Source: CAZABG01 sp964460985
GTDB taxonomy: Bacteria; Chlamydiota; Chlamydiia; Chlamydiales; Parachlamydiaceae
Reading direction: 5' to 3'
Assembly: GCA_964460985.1 (NCBI GenBank)
Contig: CAYWQX010000002.1
Location: 52,203-116,202, forward strand
DNA: 64,000 bases
A program made the position numbers and the translations under genes. Below are positions 1 through 8,334 of this stretch, piece by piece (within the stretch, counting starts at the first letter, position 1; every line of letters starts with the position of its first letter). The notes below the pieces were generated by a model. It made no database searches. It saw only the letters and a list, made by a program, of their open reading frames with translations, and was not told where the DNA came from.

Positions 1-114
1 TAAGGAGAGGATCTCTTTAAACGTCAAAGAGTTTTTTCTCGCCTCCGCATCCGAACGCATGGCCATCACAAGTTCGGCATATTCTTGAGTCGGTTGAATA
101 ATCTCGAGTCTCAT
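1..114 (-). CDS. GNAT-like acetyltransferase, N-terminal fragment (cut by window edge)
   Basis: An ORF opens at the ATG complementary to 112-114 and runs off the left edge, giving about 38 residues beginning MRLEIIQPTQEYAELVMAMR. The start resembles the first strand and helix of GNAT N-acetyltransferases, where an Arg-x-Asp run follows the first helix (here RSDAEAR). The start overlaps the stop of the SpsF-like gene by ATGA (111-114), so the two are translationally coupled. Acetyltransferases often accompany SpsF-like cytidylyltransferases in surface-sugar loci. The catalytic half lies outside the window, so the family call is tentative. Confidence 0.4.
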   Translation of the reverse strand, partial: MRLEIIQPTQEYAELVMAMRSDAEARKNSLTFKEILSL

Positions 115-860
115 ACTTTTTTCTGCTCTACATGGGCGTTTATCAAAGACCACTCAGGATGCTTTTCGATTAAATGCAATAGATCTTCCAGATCAAAATC
201 CCTTTTTTTGGGGTAGAGCTGTTCAATAAGTCGTTTGATGAGTTCGAAATCATCTTGGGTATCAACAGTCCAGCGATGCTTAGAGGCATTTTCTTTATAA
301 GTAAACTGTCCGATTTTAAAGAGTTCAGGGTGGTTATAAACAAACGGGGTTACATGCTCTCTTTCCGCCTCAAAAAAAGCTTTATCATAAGCCTCTTCAA
401 GCGCTCTTCGTTTGAAGATTTCAACATCCATCCCCCTTGGAAACGTCCTTTCTAAGGTATTCGAATAGTAGTCGTATTGGGGATAACGAGAAAGAAACTC
501 TCCTAGAATCGCATCGATTATTTTTGGATCGATAAGGGGGCAATCGGCAGTTACTCGAATAATCACATCGATATTGTAGTGGCGCGCGCTCTTGACATAA
601 CGATCGAGCACATCGGCTTCCGAACCCGTATAATAGGAAATATTTGCCGATTTTGCGACCTCTATCAACACTTTATCTTGTGGATTCGAGGTGGTTGCTA
701 AAATGAGGACTAGTGGATGGCTTACTTTTTTGAGACGCTCTATTTGGTATTCAAGAAGACTCTTTTCCAGAACCTTGAAAAGGGGTTTTCCGGGAAGTCT
801 GGTGGCTCCCATGCGAGCTTGTATAATGATACCGACTTTTAATGGTGAAGAGAGTTGCAT
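111..860 (-). CDS. SpsF-like cytidylyltransferase (acylneuraminate-type)
   Basis: A 249-residue protein of the SpsF/acylneuraminate cytidylyltransferase type, expected to activate a surface sugar with CTP in the cytoplasm. The nucleotide-binding signature QARMGATRLPGK occupies residues 14-25 and is followed by the acidic TADCPLIDP loop near residue 105 that typically holds metal and nucleotide. Length is normal for stand-alone SpsF proteins. GAGGAG abuts the ATG directly with no spacer, but no other in-frame start precedes the signature, so the start is kept. The next gene downstream, overlapping by ATGA, is a GNAT-like fragment, which fits a sugar-modification operon. The exact sugar cannot be read from the sequence. 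Confidence 0.75.
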   Translation of the reverse strand: MQLSSPLKVGIIIQARMGATRLPGKPLFKVLEKSLLEYQIERLKKVSHPLVLILATTSNPQDKVLIEVAKSANISYYTGSEADVLDRYVKSARHYNIDVIIRVTADCPLIDPKIIDAILGEFLSRYPQYDYYSNTLERTFPRGMDVEIFKRRALEEAYDKAFFEAEREHVTPFVYNHPELFKIGQFTYKENASKHRWTVDTQDDFELIKRLIEQLYPKKRDFDLEDLLHLIEKHPEWSLINAHVEQKKV

Positions 861-897
861 CTCCTCATTGTAAGAATCAAGATTATTTAATGATAGA

Positions 898-929
898 GGA
901 GAGAAAGAGCGTTTGAAGCCCTTCTCTCC
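898..929. other. inverted repeat between hctB-like and spsF-like genes
   Basis: An 8-bp perfect inverted repeat (GGAGAGAA at 898-905, TTCTCTCC at 922-929) with a 16-nt loop sits between the two minus-strand genes. No T tract follows on the minus strand, so it is not a classical terminator; it may attenuate or mark the 3' end of the histone-like transcript. Confidence 0.3.
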
Positions 930-936
930 AGAAGAT

Positions 937-1125
937 TTACTTTTTAGCTTTTGCTTTGACCGCTTTCTTTTTTCCTTCTGCCGTTCTGACTTTTTTAGCG
1001 ACTTTTAAAGTGCCGACTTTTTTGGAAGTAACCGTTTTTTTAGGAGCCGCTTTTTTAACTACTTTTTTAGATACGACTTTCTTTTTTTCCACTTTTACCG
1101 CTACAGATTTCTTTTTAACAACCAT
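937..1125 (-). CDS. hctB: Hc2-like lysine-rich histone-like protein
   Basis: A 62-residue, extremely basic protein composed almost only of Lys, Ala, Val and Thr, with repeats of the KKVVKK/KKAAPKK type and no hydrophobic core. This is the composition of the chlamydial Hc2 (HctB) C-terminal tail and of eukaryotic H1 tails, which bind and condense DNA in elementary bodies. It is much shorter than Chlamydia Hc2. A strong AGGAGGT Shine-Dalgarno lies 6 nt before the ATG and sits inside a perfect inverted repeat (1129-1146). A family call from composition alone is risky, but no other common bacterial protein of this size looks like this. Confidence 0.7.
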   Translation of the reverse strand: MVVKKKSVAVKVEKKKVVSKKVVKKAAPKKTVTSKKVGTLKVAKKVRTAEGKKKAVKAKAKK

Positions 1126-1128
1126 TTT

Positions 1129-1146
1129 ATTACCTCCTGAGGTAAT
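1129..1146 (-). promoter_or_regulatory. perfect inverted repeat covering the hctB-like Shine-Dalgarno
   Basis: ATTACCTC (1129-1136) and GAGGTAAT (1139-1146) form perfect 8-bp arms around CT. On the minus strand this encloses the AGGAGGT ribosome-binding site of the Hc2-like gene. It could be an operator for a dimeric repressor or an RNA hairpin that hides the ribosome site; the 2-nt centre favours a DNA operator. Confidence 0.35.
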
Positions 1147-1298
1147 TAATAAATTGTTATAAGCATAAACTATACCACATTAACACTTGATTAAGACGAT
1201 ATTAAAATTGAACTAAATCGAAGGATGCTGAAAATCAGTGACTTAGACTTTAAATCATACGATCTGTTATTGAAAGACAACTATTACTAGAGGTTTTT

Positions 1299-2654
1299 AT
1301 GCTTAAATACTTTTTTTCCTGCCTTTTGATGGGATCTCTTTTTGCTTTAACCGATCAGGAGATCGAAAAAATCGGTATTAATACCTATATTTATGCATAC
1401 CCTCTCGTTACGATGGATCTCACGAAAGATGTGACCACGAATGTGTCCATACCGGAGGGGCTCAAAGCGCCTGTCAACCAATTCGCCAATGCCAAAACTT
1501 ACCCGTCGGCCAATTTTCGGGATGTAACCGCTCCCAACGCAGACACTCTTTATTCCTCTGCCTGGCTAGACCTTTCTAAAGAGCCGATCGTGCTGCACAT
1601 TCCTGATGAAGGATCCAGATACTTTTTATTCCCGATTTTAAGCGCCTGGACAGAGGTGATTGCCGATCCCGGAACACGCCAAGGCACTAAAGCCTCCGAT
1701 TTTGTGATTACAGGCCCCGATTTTAAAGGAACTATCCCTGCCGGCATGACAGAGATAAAATCACCTACGAACATGGCTTGGATCTTAGGAAGAACCTATA
1801 GCTCAGGAACGGCTGCAGACTATTCCACTGTTCACAACTTACAAAGCAAGTACAAGCTGACGCCCCTTAGCAGCTATGACAAATCCTACACCCCTCCAAG
1901 GGGCAATGTGAACCGCACCGTTGACACCAAAACACCGGTTCGCGATCAAGTCAATAAAATGGATTCAACGACTTTTTTCAAGCGCTTTGCAGAACTCCTC
2001 AAAATGAATCCTCCCCTTTCGCAAGACAAAGCGATCGTCGAAGAGATGGCTCAAATAGGGATTGTTCCCGGGAAAGATTTTGATTCTACAGCTGTCTCGC
2101 AAGCCGCTTTAAGAAATGTTCCGAAGCTGGCTCAGGAAAAAATTCTGGAGCAGGAAAAAATTGTGACCCAGCTTGTCAATGGCTGGAGAATCACGACCGG
2201 AACCGGAAAATATGGCACCAACTATCCTGCAAGAGCCTATGTGGCCTACATAGGTCTTGGTGCCAACCTTCCTGAAGATGCTATTTATCCTGTCACTTTA
2301 CAAGATTCGGAAGGCAATGCCCTGAACGGGAAAAACCGCTATGTGATTCATTTCGAAAAAGGCGAGCTTCCCCCTGTTAAAGGTTTTTGGTCTCTGACGA
2401 TGTATGACGATCAGTTTTTCTTCGTTTCCAATCCTCTGAACAAATACACCGTAAGTGAAAGAAACAACTTAAAAACTAACGAAGATGGCTCTATCGACAT
2501 CTTTATTCAGCACGACTCCCCTGGGCAAGACAAAGAATCTAACTGGCTTCCGGCTCCTCAAGGCAATTTTGTGCTGATGTTTAGATTCTACTGGCCGGAA
2601 GAAAGTATCATTAATGGCAGCTGGGCTCCCCCTGCAGTAAAGAAAATACGCTAA
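1299..2654 (+). CDS. secreted DUF1254/DUF1214 protein
   Basis: A 451-residue protein with an N-terminal signal peptide (MLKYFFSCLLMGSLFALT). An N-terminal DUF1254 region (about residues 25-170, with the NADTLYSSAWLDLS and YFLFPILSAWTEV blocks) precedes a C-terminal DUF1214 region (about 330-450, with GFWSLTMYDD and the final PEESIINGSWAPP). The family is widespread in free-living bacteria; its biochemical role is not established. The start follows an AGAGG box. It stands alone, transcribed divergently from the Hc2-like gene and convergent with secG. Such a protein is unexpected in an obligate intracellular lineage and may have been acquired. Confidence 0.8.
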   Translation: MLKYFFSCLLMGSLFALTDQEIEKIGINTYIYAYPLVTMDLTKDVTTNVSIPEGLKAPVNQFANAKTYPSANFRDVTAPNADTLYSSAWLDLSKEPIVLHIPDEGSRYFLFPILSAWTEVIADPGTRQGTKASDFVITGPDFKGTIPAGMTEIKSPTNMAWILGRTYSSGTAADYSTVHNLQSKYKLTPLSSYDKSYTPPRGNVNRTVDTKTPVRDQVNKMDSTTFFKRFAELLKMNPPLSQDKAIVEEMAQIGIVPGKDFDSTAVSQAALRNVPKLAQEKILEQEKIVTQLVNGWRITTGTGKYGTNYPARAYVAYIGLGANLPEDAIYPVTLQDSEGNALNGKNRYVIHFEKGELPPVKGFWSLTMYDDQFFFVSNPLNKYTVSERNNLKTNEDGSIDIFIQHDSPGQDKESNWLPAPQGNFVLMFRFYWPEESIINGSWAPPAVKKIR

Positions 2655-2711
2655 TTTTTTTACCACAGAATCGAAGAAGAGCCAAAGACTCTCCTCGGAA
2701 CTGTGGTAAAA
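2655..2711. terminator. long hairpin between convergent genes
   Basis: TTTTACCACAG (2658-2668) pairs with CTGTGGTAAAA (2701-2711), and the 32-nt interior can form a second GC-containing stem. It lies between the DUF1254 gene and secG, which converge. The T and A runs are part of the stem, not a classic trailing U tract, so termination is inferred from position only. Confidence 0.4.
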
Positions 2712-2722
2712 CTCTAAAGAAA

Positions 2723-3016
2723 CTACTGTTCTAAGAACTCGGTAGGAGCTTGTGCAGCAGCCGCTTCGGCCTTTCTTGCCATCGACTGCGTCCAGAGCGA
2801 AAGAATCACGCATCCGATCATAAAGGCAGCAGCGAGGTAAGCTGTAAACGTTTTAAGTACATCTGCGGTTGAGGCGCCAAACAAGGCATCAGCCTGCTCG
2901 CCGCCGAAGGAGGCCCCAAGGCCTGTTGTCTTGCTTTCTTGCATAAGAATGACCAGGCACAAGATGAAGCACATGAAAAGGAACGTAAAGATAGAGAGGT
3001 AGTATAAAAAGATCAT
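2723..3016 (-). CDS. secG: protein-export membrane protein SecG
   Basis: A 97-residue SecG, the small SecYEG subunit that assists preprotein translocation across the inner membrane. Two hydrophobic segments (about residues 2-24 and 54-76) flank the family loop with VILMQESKTTGLGASFGG and the FG.STADVL-type motif before the second helix. A short Ala/Gln-rich tail follows. It lies 12 bp downstream of tpiA on the same strand and is probably co-transcribed; secG next to tpiA is a common bacterial arrangement. Confidence 0.9.
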   Translation of the reverse strand: MIFLYYLSIFTFLFMCFILCLVILMQESKTTGLGASFGGEQADALFGASTADVLKTFTAYLAAAFMIGCVILSLWTQSMARKAEAAAAQAPTEFLEQ

Positions 3017-3028
3017 TCTAATTCTCGG

Positions 3029-3775
3029 TTAAGTTAGAGATAAAATTGTACCAAAAGAGTCGACATTTAGGGAAGCCCCTCCGATCAAAAGACCGTCTAT
3101 ATCACTTTGTTTTAGAAAATGTTCGGCATTTTCAGGCTTGACCGACCCGCCATATAAAATTTTAACTTGAGAGGCCGCCTCTTTCCCCCACTTTTTTTCT
3201 ATGAGCGATCGAATAAAAGCATGCTCTTTTTCAGCCTCTTCAGGTGTGGCTGCAAGTCCGGTGCCGATTGCCCAAACAGGTTCGTAGGCGATTGAAATAT
3301 GATCAAAATCGGATGCTTTAACATCACCCAGGCTTTCAAGAAGCTGTTTCTCTAAAACCTCTTTAGTCTTCTTTTGTTCATATTGCTCATGAGTCTCGCC
3401 GATGCATAGAATCACATCCAAGCCATCGATCAGCGCTCTTTTTACCTTCTTCTGAATAAATCGATCATCTTCTTTAAAAAATTGTCTTCTTTCAGAGTGG
3501 CCGAGAAGAACAAACTTCGCGCCGGCATCTTTCAGCATGCGGGCAGAGACCTCCCCTGTGAAGGCTCCCTCCTCAGCGTCGTTCATGTTTTGCGCCCCGA
3601 TGACTACATTTGCTTTATTCAATAAGCTAAGGGGCTGAATCAACGTATAAGGGACTGCAAGAAAGGCGGTCTTAGAATTATTTAGGGTATCTAAAAAATT
3701 TTTAGCTTCAGGAAATGTTTTATACATTTTCCAGTTTCCAATAATCAAAGGAGAACGTGCTGTTTTGGTTGGCAT
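3029..3775 (-). CDS. tpiA: triosephosphate isomerase
   Basis: A 248-residue TIM-barrel enzyme that interconverts dihydroxyacetone phosphate and glyceraldehyde 3-phosphate in glycolysis. Residues N14 and K16 (GNWK), catalytic H93 in LGHSERR, catalytic E165 in AYEPVWAIGTG and the phosphate-binding LYGGSVKPENA block are all present. Length is standard. It heads a minus-strand pair with secG and is divergent from xseA across a 57-bp gap; I recall tpiS-xseA-dxs adjacency in Chlamydia. Confidence 0.97.
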   Translation of the reverse strand: MPTKTARSPLIIGNWKMYKTFPEAKNFLDTLNNSKTAFLAVPYTLIQPLSLLNKANVVIGAQNMNDAEEGAFTGEVSARMLKDAGAKFVLLGHSERRQFFKEDDRFIQKKVKRALIDGLDVILCIGETHEQYEQKKTKEVLEKQLLESLGDVKASDFDHISIAYEPVWAIGTGLAATPEEAEKEHAFIRSLIEKKWGKEAASQVKILYGGSVKPENAEHFLKQSDIDGLLIGGASLNVDSFGTILSLT

Positions 3776-3832
3776 AAATTTCCCACAAGCAATTAAAATC
3801 GACTATATTTATCAACCCGGCATCAAGTCAAT

Positions 3833-5176
3833 ATGAATTCAACGGAAGTATTAACTGTCTCTCAGCTTACCCGGGCCATCAAGTTCAACCTTGAAACAAA
3901 ATTCCCCTTCATAACCGTTCAGGGAGAGATCAGCAACTTTAAAGTACAAACTTCCGGCCATCTTTATTTCAACATCAAAGATAGTGAATCGACTTTAGGC
4001 TGCGTCATGTTCCGGATGGAAGCCTCCTCCGTAAAAAAAATGCCTAAAGAGGGCGACCAGGTCATTTTAAAGGGAAGTCTTAACGTCTACCCCGCCCAGG
4101 GGAAATACCAGATGTTGGTCAAGGAGCTTGAACTCGCGGGCATGGGAGCGCTGCTCTTAAAACTGGAAGAGCTGAAAATCAAACTGCATAAACTCGGCTA
4201 TTTTAAAGCCGATCATAAAAAGCCGCTTCCGGCTTTTCCAAAAGTTATCGGAGTAGTCACCTCCCCTACAGGGGCTGTCATCCAAGATATCCTTCACGTT
4301 CTGACGAGACGCTCCCAAAATTTTAAGCTCCTTTTGAATCCCGTGAAGGTTCAAGGGGAGGGGGCCGCCCTTGAAATTGCCAAAGCCATCCGGCAGATGA
4401 ACGAGTTTTCCCTTTGCGATGTAATGATTGTAGGAAGAGGGGGCGGCTCTATTGAAGATCTATGGGCCTTTAATGAAGAGATCGTGGCGGAAGCTATTTA
4501 TAACAGCCAAATCCCCATTGTAGCTGCGATTGGCCACGAAACGGATCACACGATTGCCTGCTATGTGGCAGATGTCCGTGCGCCAACCCCTTCGGCTGCT
4601 GCCGAAATCGTCACCAAAGAAAGCGACTCGGTCAAAAAACATTTAACCCAATTAAACACAAGATTAACGCAGGCGCTTGTCAATCAACTCAAGCACGAAA
4701 AACAGAAGGTAAACGGGTTTTTAAGGCTCCCCCTGTTCCAAAGTCCAAGTTATTTGCTGGGCCCTTACATGCAAAAAATTGATCACTTAAGAGACGATTT
4801 AGATGATTCGATGAAAAGTAAATTTTTGCAATGGCGCACCCAGCTTGACCGTATGAAGAAAATACTTGAAGCTTTAAGCCCGCGCCTTCGTATTCTTCAA
4901 ACGCGGCAGAGGCTGGTTGAGAAATCCAAAAGCTTGGACCAATTAATCCTCTTTAAAATAAAAAATAATGATCATAAACTAAAAAGAATTTCAGAAGTTT
5001 TAACTGCATTAGACCCCAAAAATTTATTAAAAAAAGGTTATACTATTATCTTTTCTGAAAAAGATGGTTCGGTTATAAAAAGCATCCATTCCATTCAGAT
5101 TAATGATAAGATAAAGTTTTTACTAAGCGATGGGTCAGCTAAAGCCGTGCTGACTGAAAAGGATAAGAATCAATGA
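3833..5176 (+). CDS. xseA: exodeoxyribonuclease VII large subunit
   Basis: A 447-residue XseA, the catalytic subunit of the single-strand-specific exonuclease VII. An N-terminal OB-fold (about residues 5-100, with FKVQTSGHLYFNIKD) is followed by the catalytic domain (about 120-330) containing GVVTSPTGAVIQDI, the VGRGGGSIEDLWAFNEE block and AIGHETDHTIACYVADVRAPTPSAAAE split across the active site. The C terminus is the usual helical arm. The ORF overlaps xseB by ATGA, so both subunits are translationally coupled. No good Shine-Dalgarno precedes the ATG. Confidence 0.96.
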   Translation: MNSTEVLTVSQLTRAIKFNLETKFPFITVQGEISNFKVQTSGHLYFNIKDSESTLGCVMFRMEASSVKKMPKEGDQVILKGSLNVYPAQGKYQMLVKELELAGMGALLLKLEELKIKLHKLGYFKADHKKPLPAFPKVIGVVTSPTGAVIQDILHVLTRRSQNFKLLLNPVKVQGEGAALEIAKAIRQMNEFSLCDVMIVGRGGGSIEDLWAFNEEIVAEAIYNSQIPIVAAIGHETDHTIACYVADVRAPTPSAAAEIVTKESDSVKKHLTQLNTRLTQALVNQLKHEKQKVNGFLRLPLFQSPSYLLGPYMQKIDHLRDDLDDSMKSKFLQWRTQLDRMKKILEALSPRLRILQTRQRLVEKSKSLDQLILFKIKNNDHKLKRISEVLTALDPKNLLKKGYTIIFSEKDGSVIKSIHSIQINDKIKFLLSDGSAKAVLTEKDKNQ

Positions 5177-5430
5177 CCGCCGATAATTTTAATTTTGAAA
5201 AAGCATTTCATAGACTGGAAGAGATCCTTGAAAAGTTAAACTCAGGGGAAACTCCTTTAGATGAGTCTTTAAAACTATACGAAGAAGCAGACGGTCTCAT
5301 CGGATCATGCGGAAAAAAATTGAATGACGCCGAAAAAAGAATCGAGGTATTGATTAAAACAAGAAATGGCGATTTAAGCCTTGGATCAGATCAAAGACCC
5401 GAAAAAACCGAATTCAAGGCCGGAAAATGA
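5173..5430 (+). CDS. xseB: exodeoxyribonuclease VII small subunit
   Basis: An 85-residue XseB, the small helical subunit that coats the XseA arm. FEKAFHRLEEILEKLNSGETPLDESLKLYEEA is the family core (residues 7-38), followed by the second helix with C..KLNDAEKRIE. It overlaps xseA upstream and dxs downstream by ATGA, forming a continuous coupled operon. The C-terminal tail is Lys/Glu-rich and unconserved. Confidence 0.93.
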   Translation: MTADNFNFEKAFHRLEEILEKLNSGETPLDESLKLYEEADGLIGSCGKKLNDAEKRIEVLIKTRNGDLSLGSDQRPEKTEFKAGK

Positions 5431-7328
5431 TTTTAGAGCAGATTAAATCTCCGAAAGATTTAAAGTCTTTAACGCTTCTTGAACTTGAAAAGCTGGCGGA
5501 GGAAATTCGCCAAAGAATTATTCAGGTCATGTCGGTCAATGGGGGCCATTTAGGCTCTAATTTAGGTGCAATCGAGCTTACTTTAGCTCTTCACAAAGTG
5601 TTCAACTCCCCTGACGATAAAATGATTTGGGATGTAAGCCATCAAACTTATACCCATAAAATTCTCACGGGGCGAAACGATGCGTTTGACAAAATAAGGC
5701 AATATAAAGGTCTTTGCGGGTTTTGCAATCCTAAAGAATCTCCTCACGACCATTTCTACGCAGGGCATGCCGGAACGGCACTATCTTTAGCTTTAGGCGT
5801 TGCCAAAAACCGCGATCTTACCGGCAGAAAAGAGACGATCATCCCCATTATCGGAGATGCGACTTTGACATGCGGCATGTCTTTGGAAGCGCTCAATAAT
5901 ATCTCGAAAAATCTCTCGAGATTCATGGTGATCTTAAATGACAATAACATGTCTATCTCTGAAAATGTGGGAGCTATCACTCACATTCTGAGCCGTATGC
6001 TGTCGAATCCGACAACGAGCAAACTCTATCACGACTTAGGAGACATCGTCTCAAAAATTCCGTCTGTGGGTCCCGCTCTTTCAAGGCAGGGGCACAAGCT
6101 CACCGAATCGATGAAAAACCTTTTTGCTCCGGCCGCTTTCTTTGAGCAGTACCATTTATCGTACGTAGGGCCTATCGATGGGCATGATATTGGAAAAATG
6201 GTGGAGGTGTTCGAAAGCCTGAAAGAGGTAGAGTGGCCTGTATTAGTCCATGTGATGACCAAAAAGGGCAACGGGATGGAGATCGCGATCAACAATCCAA
6301 CCCCCTATCATGGAGCGAAGCCTTTTGACTTGACGACGGGTAAGTTTTTACCCGTGACTTCGAATAAGCCTACTTTTCCCAAAATCTTTGGGCAGCATAT
6401 TTTGAAAATGGCTGAAAAAGACCCAAGCGTTGTAGCTATAACACCCGCCATGTCCTGCGGCTCTTGCTTAGACGATTTCATGAAGAAATTTCCGGAGAGA
6501 TGCCTGGATGTGGGTATCGCTGAATCGCATTCAATTACCTTTGCCGGGGGTTTAAGCTATGGCGGAAAAATGAAGGTTGTTGCCTCCATTTATGCCACTT
6601 TCCTTCAAAGAGCCTTTGATAACTTATTTCATGATGTCTGTCTTCAAGAGGTGCCGGTTGTCTTCGCGATTGACAGAGCCGGTATTTCAGGGCCTGATGG
6701 ATCGACCCACCACGGCATCTACGACATCTCATTCATGAATGCAATGCCCAATATGGTGATTACACAGCCCCGTAATGGACACGTTTTAAAGGAGCTTCTA
6801 GAATCCTCTTTCACGTGGGGAAGACCTACAGCTATCAGGTATCCGAATCTGCAAACAGAGGAGCCTTCTCTTCCCCTCCAGAAAAGAGAGCTTGGGAAAG
6901 GCGAGATTTTAGTTCATGGAAAAGAATATCTCATAGTAACTCTCGGACATATGGCAGACACCGGCTTAAAAGTTCATGATTTATTAAAAGAACAGGGAAT
7001 TCATGCAACCGTGCTAGACCCTGTGTTTGTAAAACCGTTAGATTCGGAACTTATTTGCTCTCTTTTGATGTCGCACAATAAGATTATCACTATCGAAGAG
7101 CACTCGGTACAATCAGGCCTTGGCGCCATCTTAAACAACTTTTTAATGACTCAAGGCTTTTCAAATGTACAAGTTTTAAACTTAGGCATACCGGAAGCCT
7201 TCATTGAACAGGGAAGCCACAGCGAACTGATTGAAGAGATTGGTTTAAAACCGGCTCAAATCGTCCAAAAAATCCTTCACCACTTTAGCAGGAATTATGC
7301 GGATAGCTCTCTTCCCCAACCTCGATAA
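5427..7328 (+). CDS. dxs: 1-deoxy-D-xylulose-5-phosphate synthase
   Basis: A 633-residue thiamine-diphosphate enzyme that condenses pyruvate and glyceraldehyde 3-phosphate, the first step of the non-mevalonate isoprenoid pathway. The N-terminal domain has GGHLGSNLGAIELT and WDVSHQTYTHKIL; the ThDP loop reads IIGDATLTCGMSLEALNN, ending in LNDNNMSIS. The pyrimidine-binding domain has IAESHSITFAGGL and DRAGISGPDGSTHHG. The usual GDG of the ThDP/Mg loop is GDA here, a variant I associate with chlamydial Dxs but cannot verify. It overlaps xseB by 4 bp and nadK by 32 bp. Confidence 0.94.
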   Translation: MILEQIKSPKDLKSLTLLELEKLAEEIRQRIIQVMSVNGGHLGSNLGAIELTLALHKVFNSPDDKMIWDVSHQTYTHKILTGRNDAFDKIRQYKGLCGFCNPKESPHDHFYAGHAGTALSLALGVAKNRDLTGRKETIIPIIGDATLTCGMSLEALNNISKNLSRFMVILNDNNMSISENVGAITHILSRMLSNPTTSKLYHDLGDIVSKIPSVGPALSRQGHKLTESMKNLFAPAAFFEQYHLSYVGPIDGHDIGKMVEVFESLKEVEWPVLVHVMTKKGNGMEIAINNPTPYHGAKPFDLTTGKFLPVTSNKPTFPKIFGQHILKMAEKDPSVVAITPAMSCGSCLDDFMKKFPERCLDVGIAESHSITFAGGLSYGGKMKVVASIYATFLQRAFDNLFHDVCLQEVPVVFAIDRAGISGPDGSTHHGIYDISFMNAMPNMVITQPRNGHVLKELLESSFTWGRPTAIRYPNLQTEEPSLPLQKRELGKGEILVHGKEYLIVTLGHMADTGLKVHDLLKEQGIHATVLDPVFVKPLDSELICSLLMSHNKIITIEEHSVQSGLGAILNNFLMTQGFSNVQVLNLGIPEAFIEQGSHSELIEEIGLKPAQIVQKILHHFSRNYADSSLPQPR

Positions 7329-8139
7329 AGATCAAGCGCTTTCATTAGCTATCGGCATCAGAGAGTTTCTGGAATCGAAAGGCGTTGAAGTCTATGCAGA
7401 AGAAGAGGTTGCAAAAGAGATTAAATCAAAATTGCTATCGAGTGTAAAACCGGAAGAAATTGACTTCAGGATAACTCTTGGAGGAGATGGCACCATCATC
7501 CGCATGTTGCACCGCCATCCCGATATTGAAGCGCCTGTCCTTGGAATCAACCATGGCAGCTTAGGTTTTATGGCGGACACGCCTGTGAAAGAAATGTATC
7601 CCAGTTTGGAGGCGCTTCTTTCAAAAAATTATACCCTTGAAAACCGCCGGATGATTGAAGGCAGGTGCTCGACCGGCGCGTCAGGTTTTGCATTAAATGA
7701 AATCGTCATTCACAGATCCGAAAACCCCTCTCTTATCGAAATGTCGGTAAATGTAGACGGCAAGTATTTAAACACTTTTTCGGCAGACGGTCTCATCCTC
7801 TCCACTGCCAACGGTTCTACCGCCTACTCGCTTGCTGCAGGAGGCCCCATTTTGACGCCTGAGCTCAAAGCCTGGGTCTTAACACCGATCTGTCCGCATA
7901 CGATAACTAATCGGCCTATCGTCTTAATTCCTGAAAAAAACATCGAAGTTAAATACATGACATCGCCAAAGCAAGCAGAGCTTGTTTTTGATGGCTTTAA
8001 TCGCTACCCGATTTCGAAAGGTGATTCCATCGAAATTTTCGCATCCAAAAAGGTGTTTCAGCTGGTTTTGCTCAAAAACCACGATACCTTCTCTACCCTC
8101 AGAAGTAAGCTAGGGTGGAGCGGCAAGCTAAAGTCCTAA
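7297..8139 (+). CDS. nadK: NAD kinase
   Basis: A 280-residue NAD kinase that phosphorylates NAD to NADP using ATP or polyphosphate. The diagnostic GGDGT lies at residues 62-66, followed by LGINHGSLGFMAD (about 86-98) and the second signature NGSTAYSLAAGGP (about 170-182). The ATG lies 32 bp inside the end of dxs in another frame, and no later start keeps the conserved first strand (MRIALFPN), so the long overlap appears real. It closes the xseA-xseB-dxs-nadK operon. Confidence 0.94.
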   Translation: MRIALFPNLDKDQALSLAIGIREFLESKGVEVYAEEEVAKEIKSKLLSSVKPEEIDFRITLGGDGTIIRMLHRHPDIEAPVLGINHGSLGFMADTPVKEMYPSLEALLSKNYTLENRRMIEGRCSTGASGFALNEIVIHRSENPSLIEMSVNVDGKYLNTFSADGLILSTANGSTAYSLAAGGPILTPELKAWVLTPICPHTITNRPIVLIPEKNIEVKYMTSPKQAELVFDGFNRYPISKGDSIEIFASKKVFQLVLLKNHDTFSTLRSKLGWSGKLKS

Positions 8140-8334
8140 TTCTCAATCAGTTAAAAATCACGCCAAGAAAAATCTTCACAAACCCTTAAAAATCTGTGGA
8201 GTATTTTTAACAAAATCTTTATCTAAAAGAGGTAAAACCTTTTTTTTCAGCCTCGAACATGTGAAAAGGTGAGAGGAGGTTGAAAAAGTGTAAAGTGATG
8301 ATGCTTAACAAATAAAACACAAATAGGAGTGTTT

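Noticed and set aside
2655..2711. Textbook bidirectional terminator
   Set aside because: The stem is convincing, but on neither strand is it followed by a separate U tract, so only a lower-confidence hairpin is reported.
8329..8334. GTG start two codons before ATG 8335
   Set aside because: The GTG lies within the AGGAG ribosome site; ATG 8335 has correct spacing.
8140..8334. Promoter of the first Cys-rich lipoprotein
   Set aside because: TTGAAA at 8280 has no acceptable -10 at 16-18 nt, and no other pair is convincing, so no promoter is reported.
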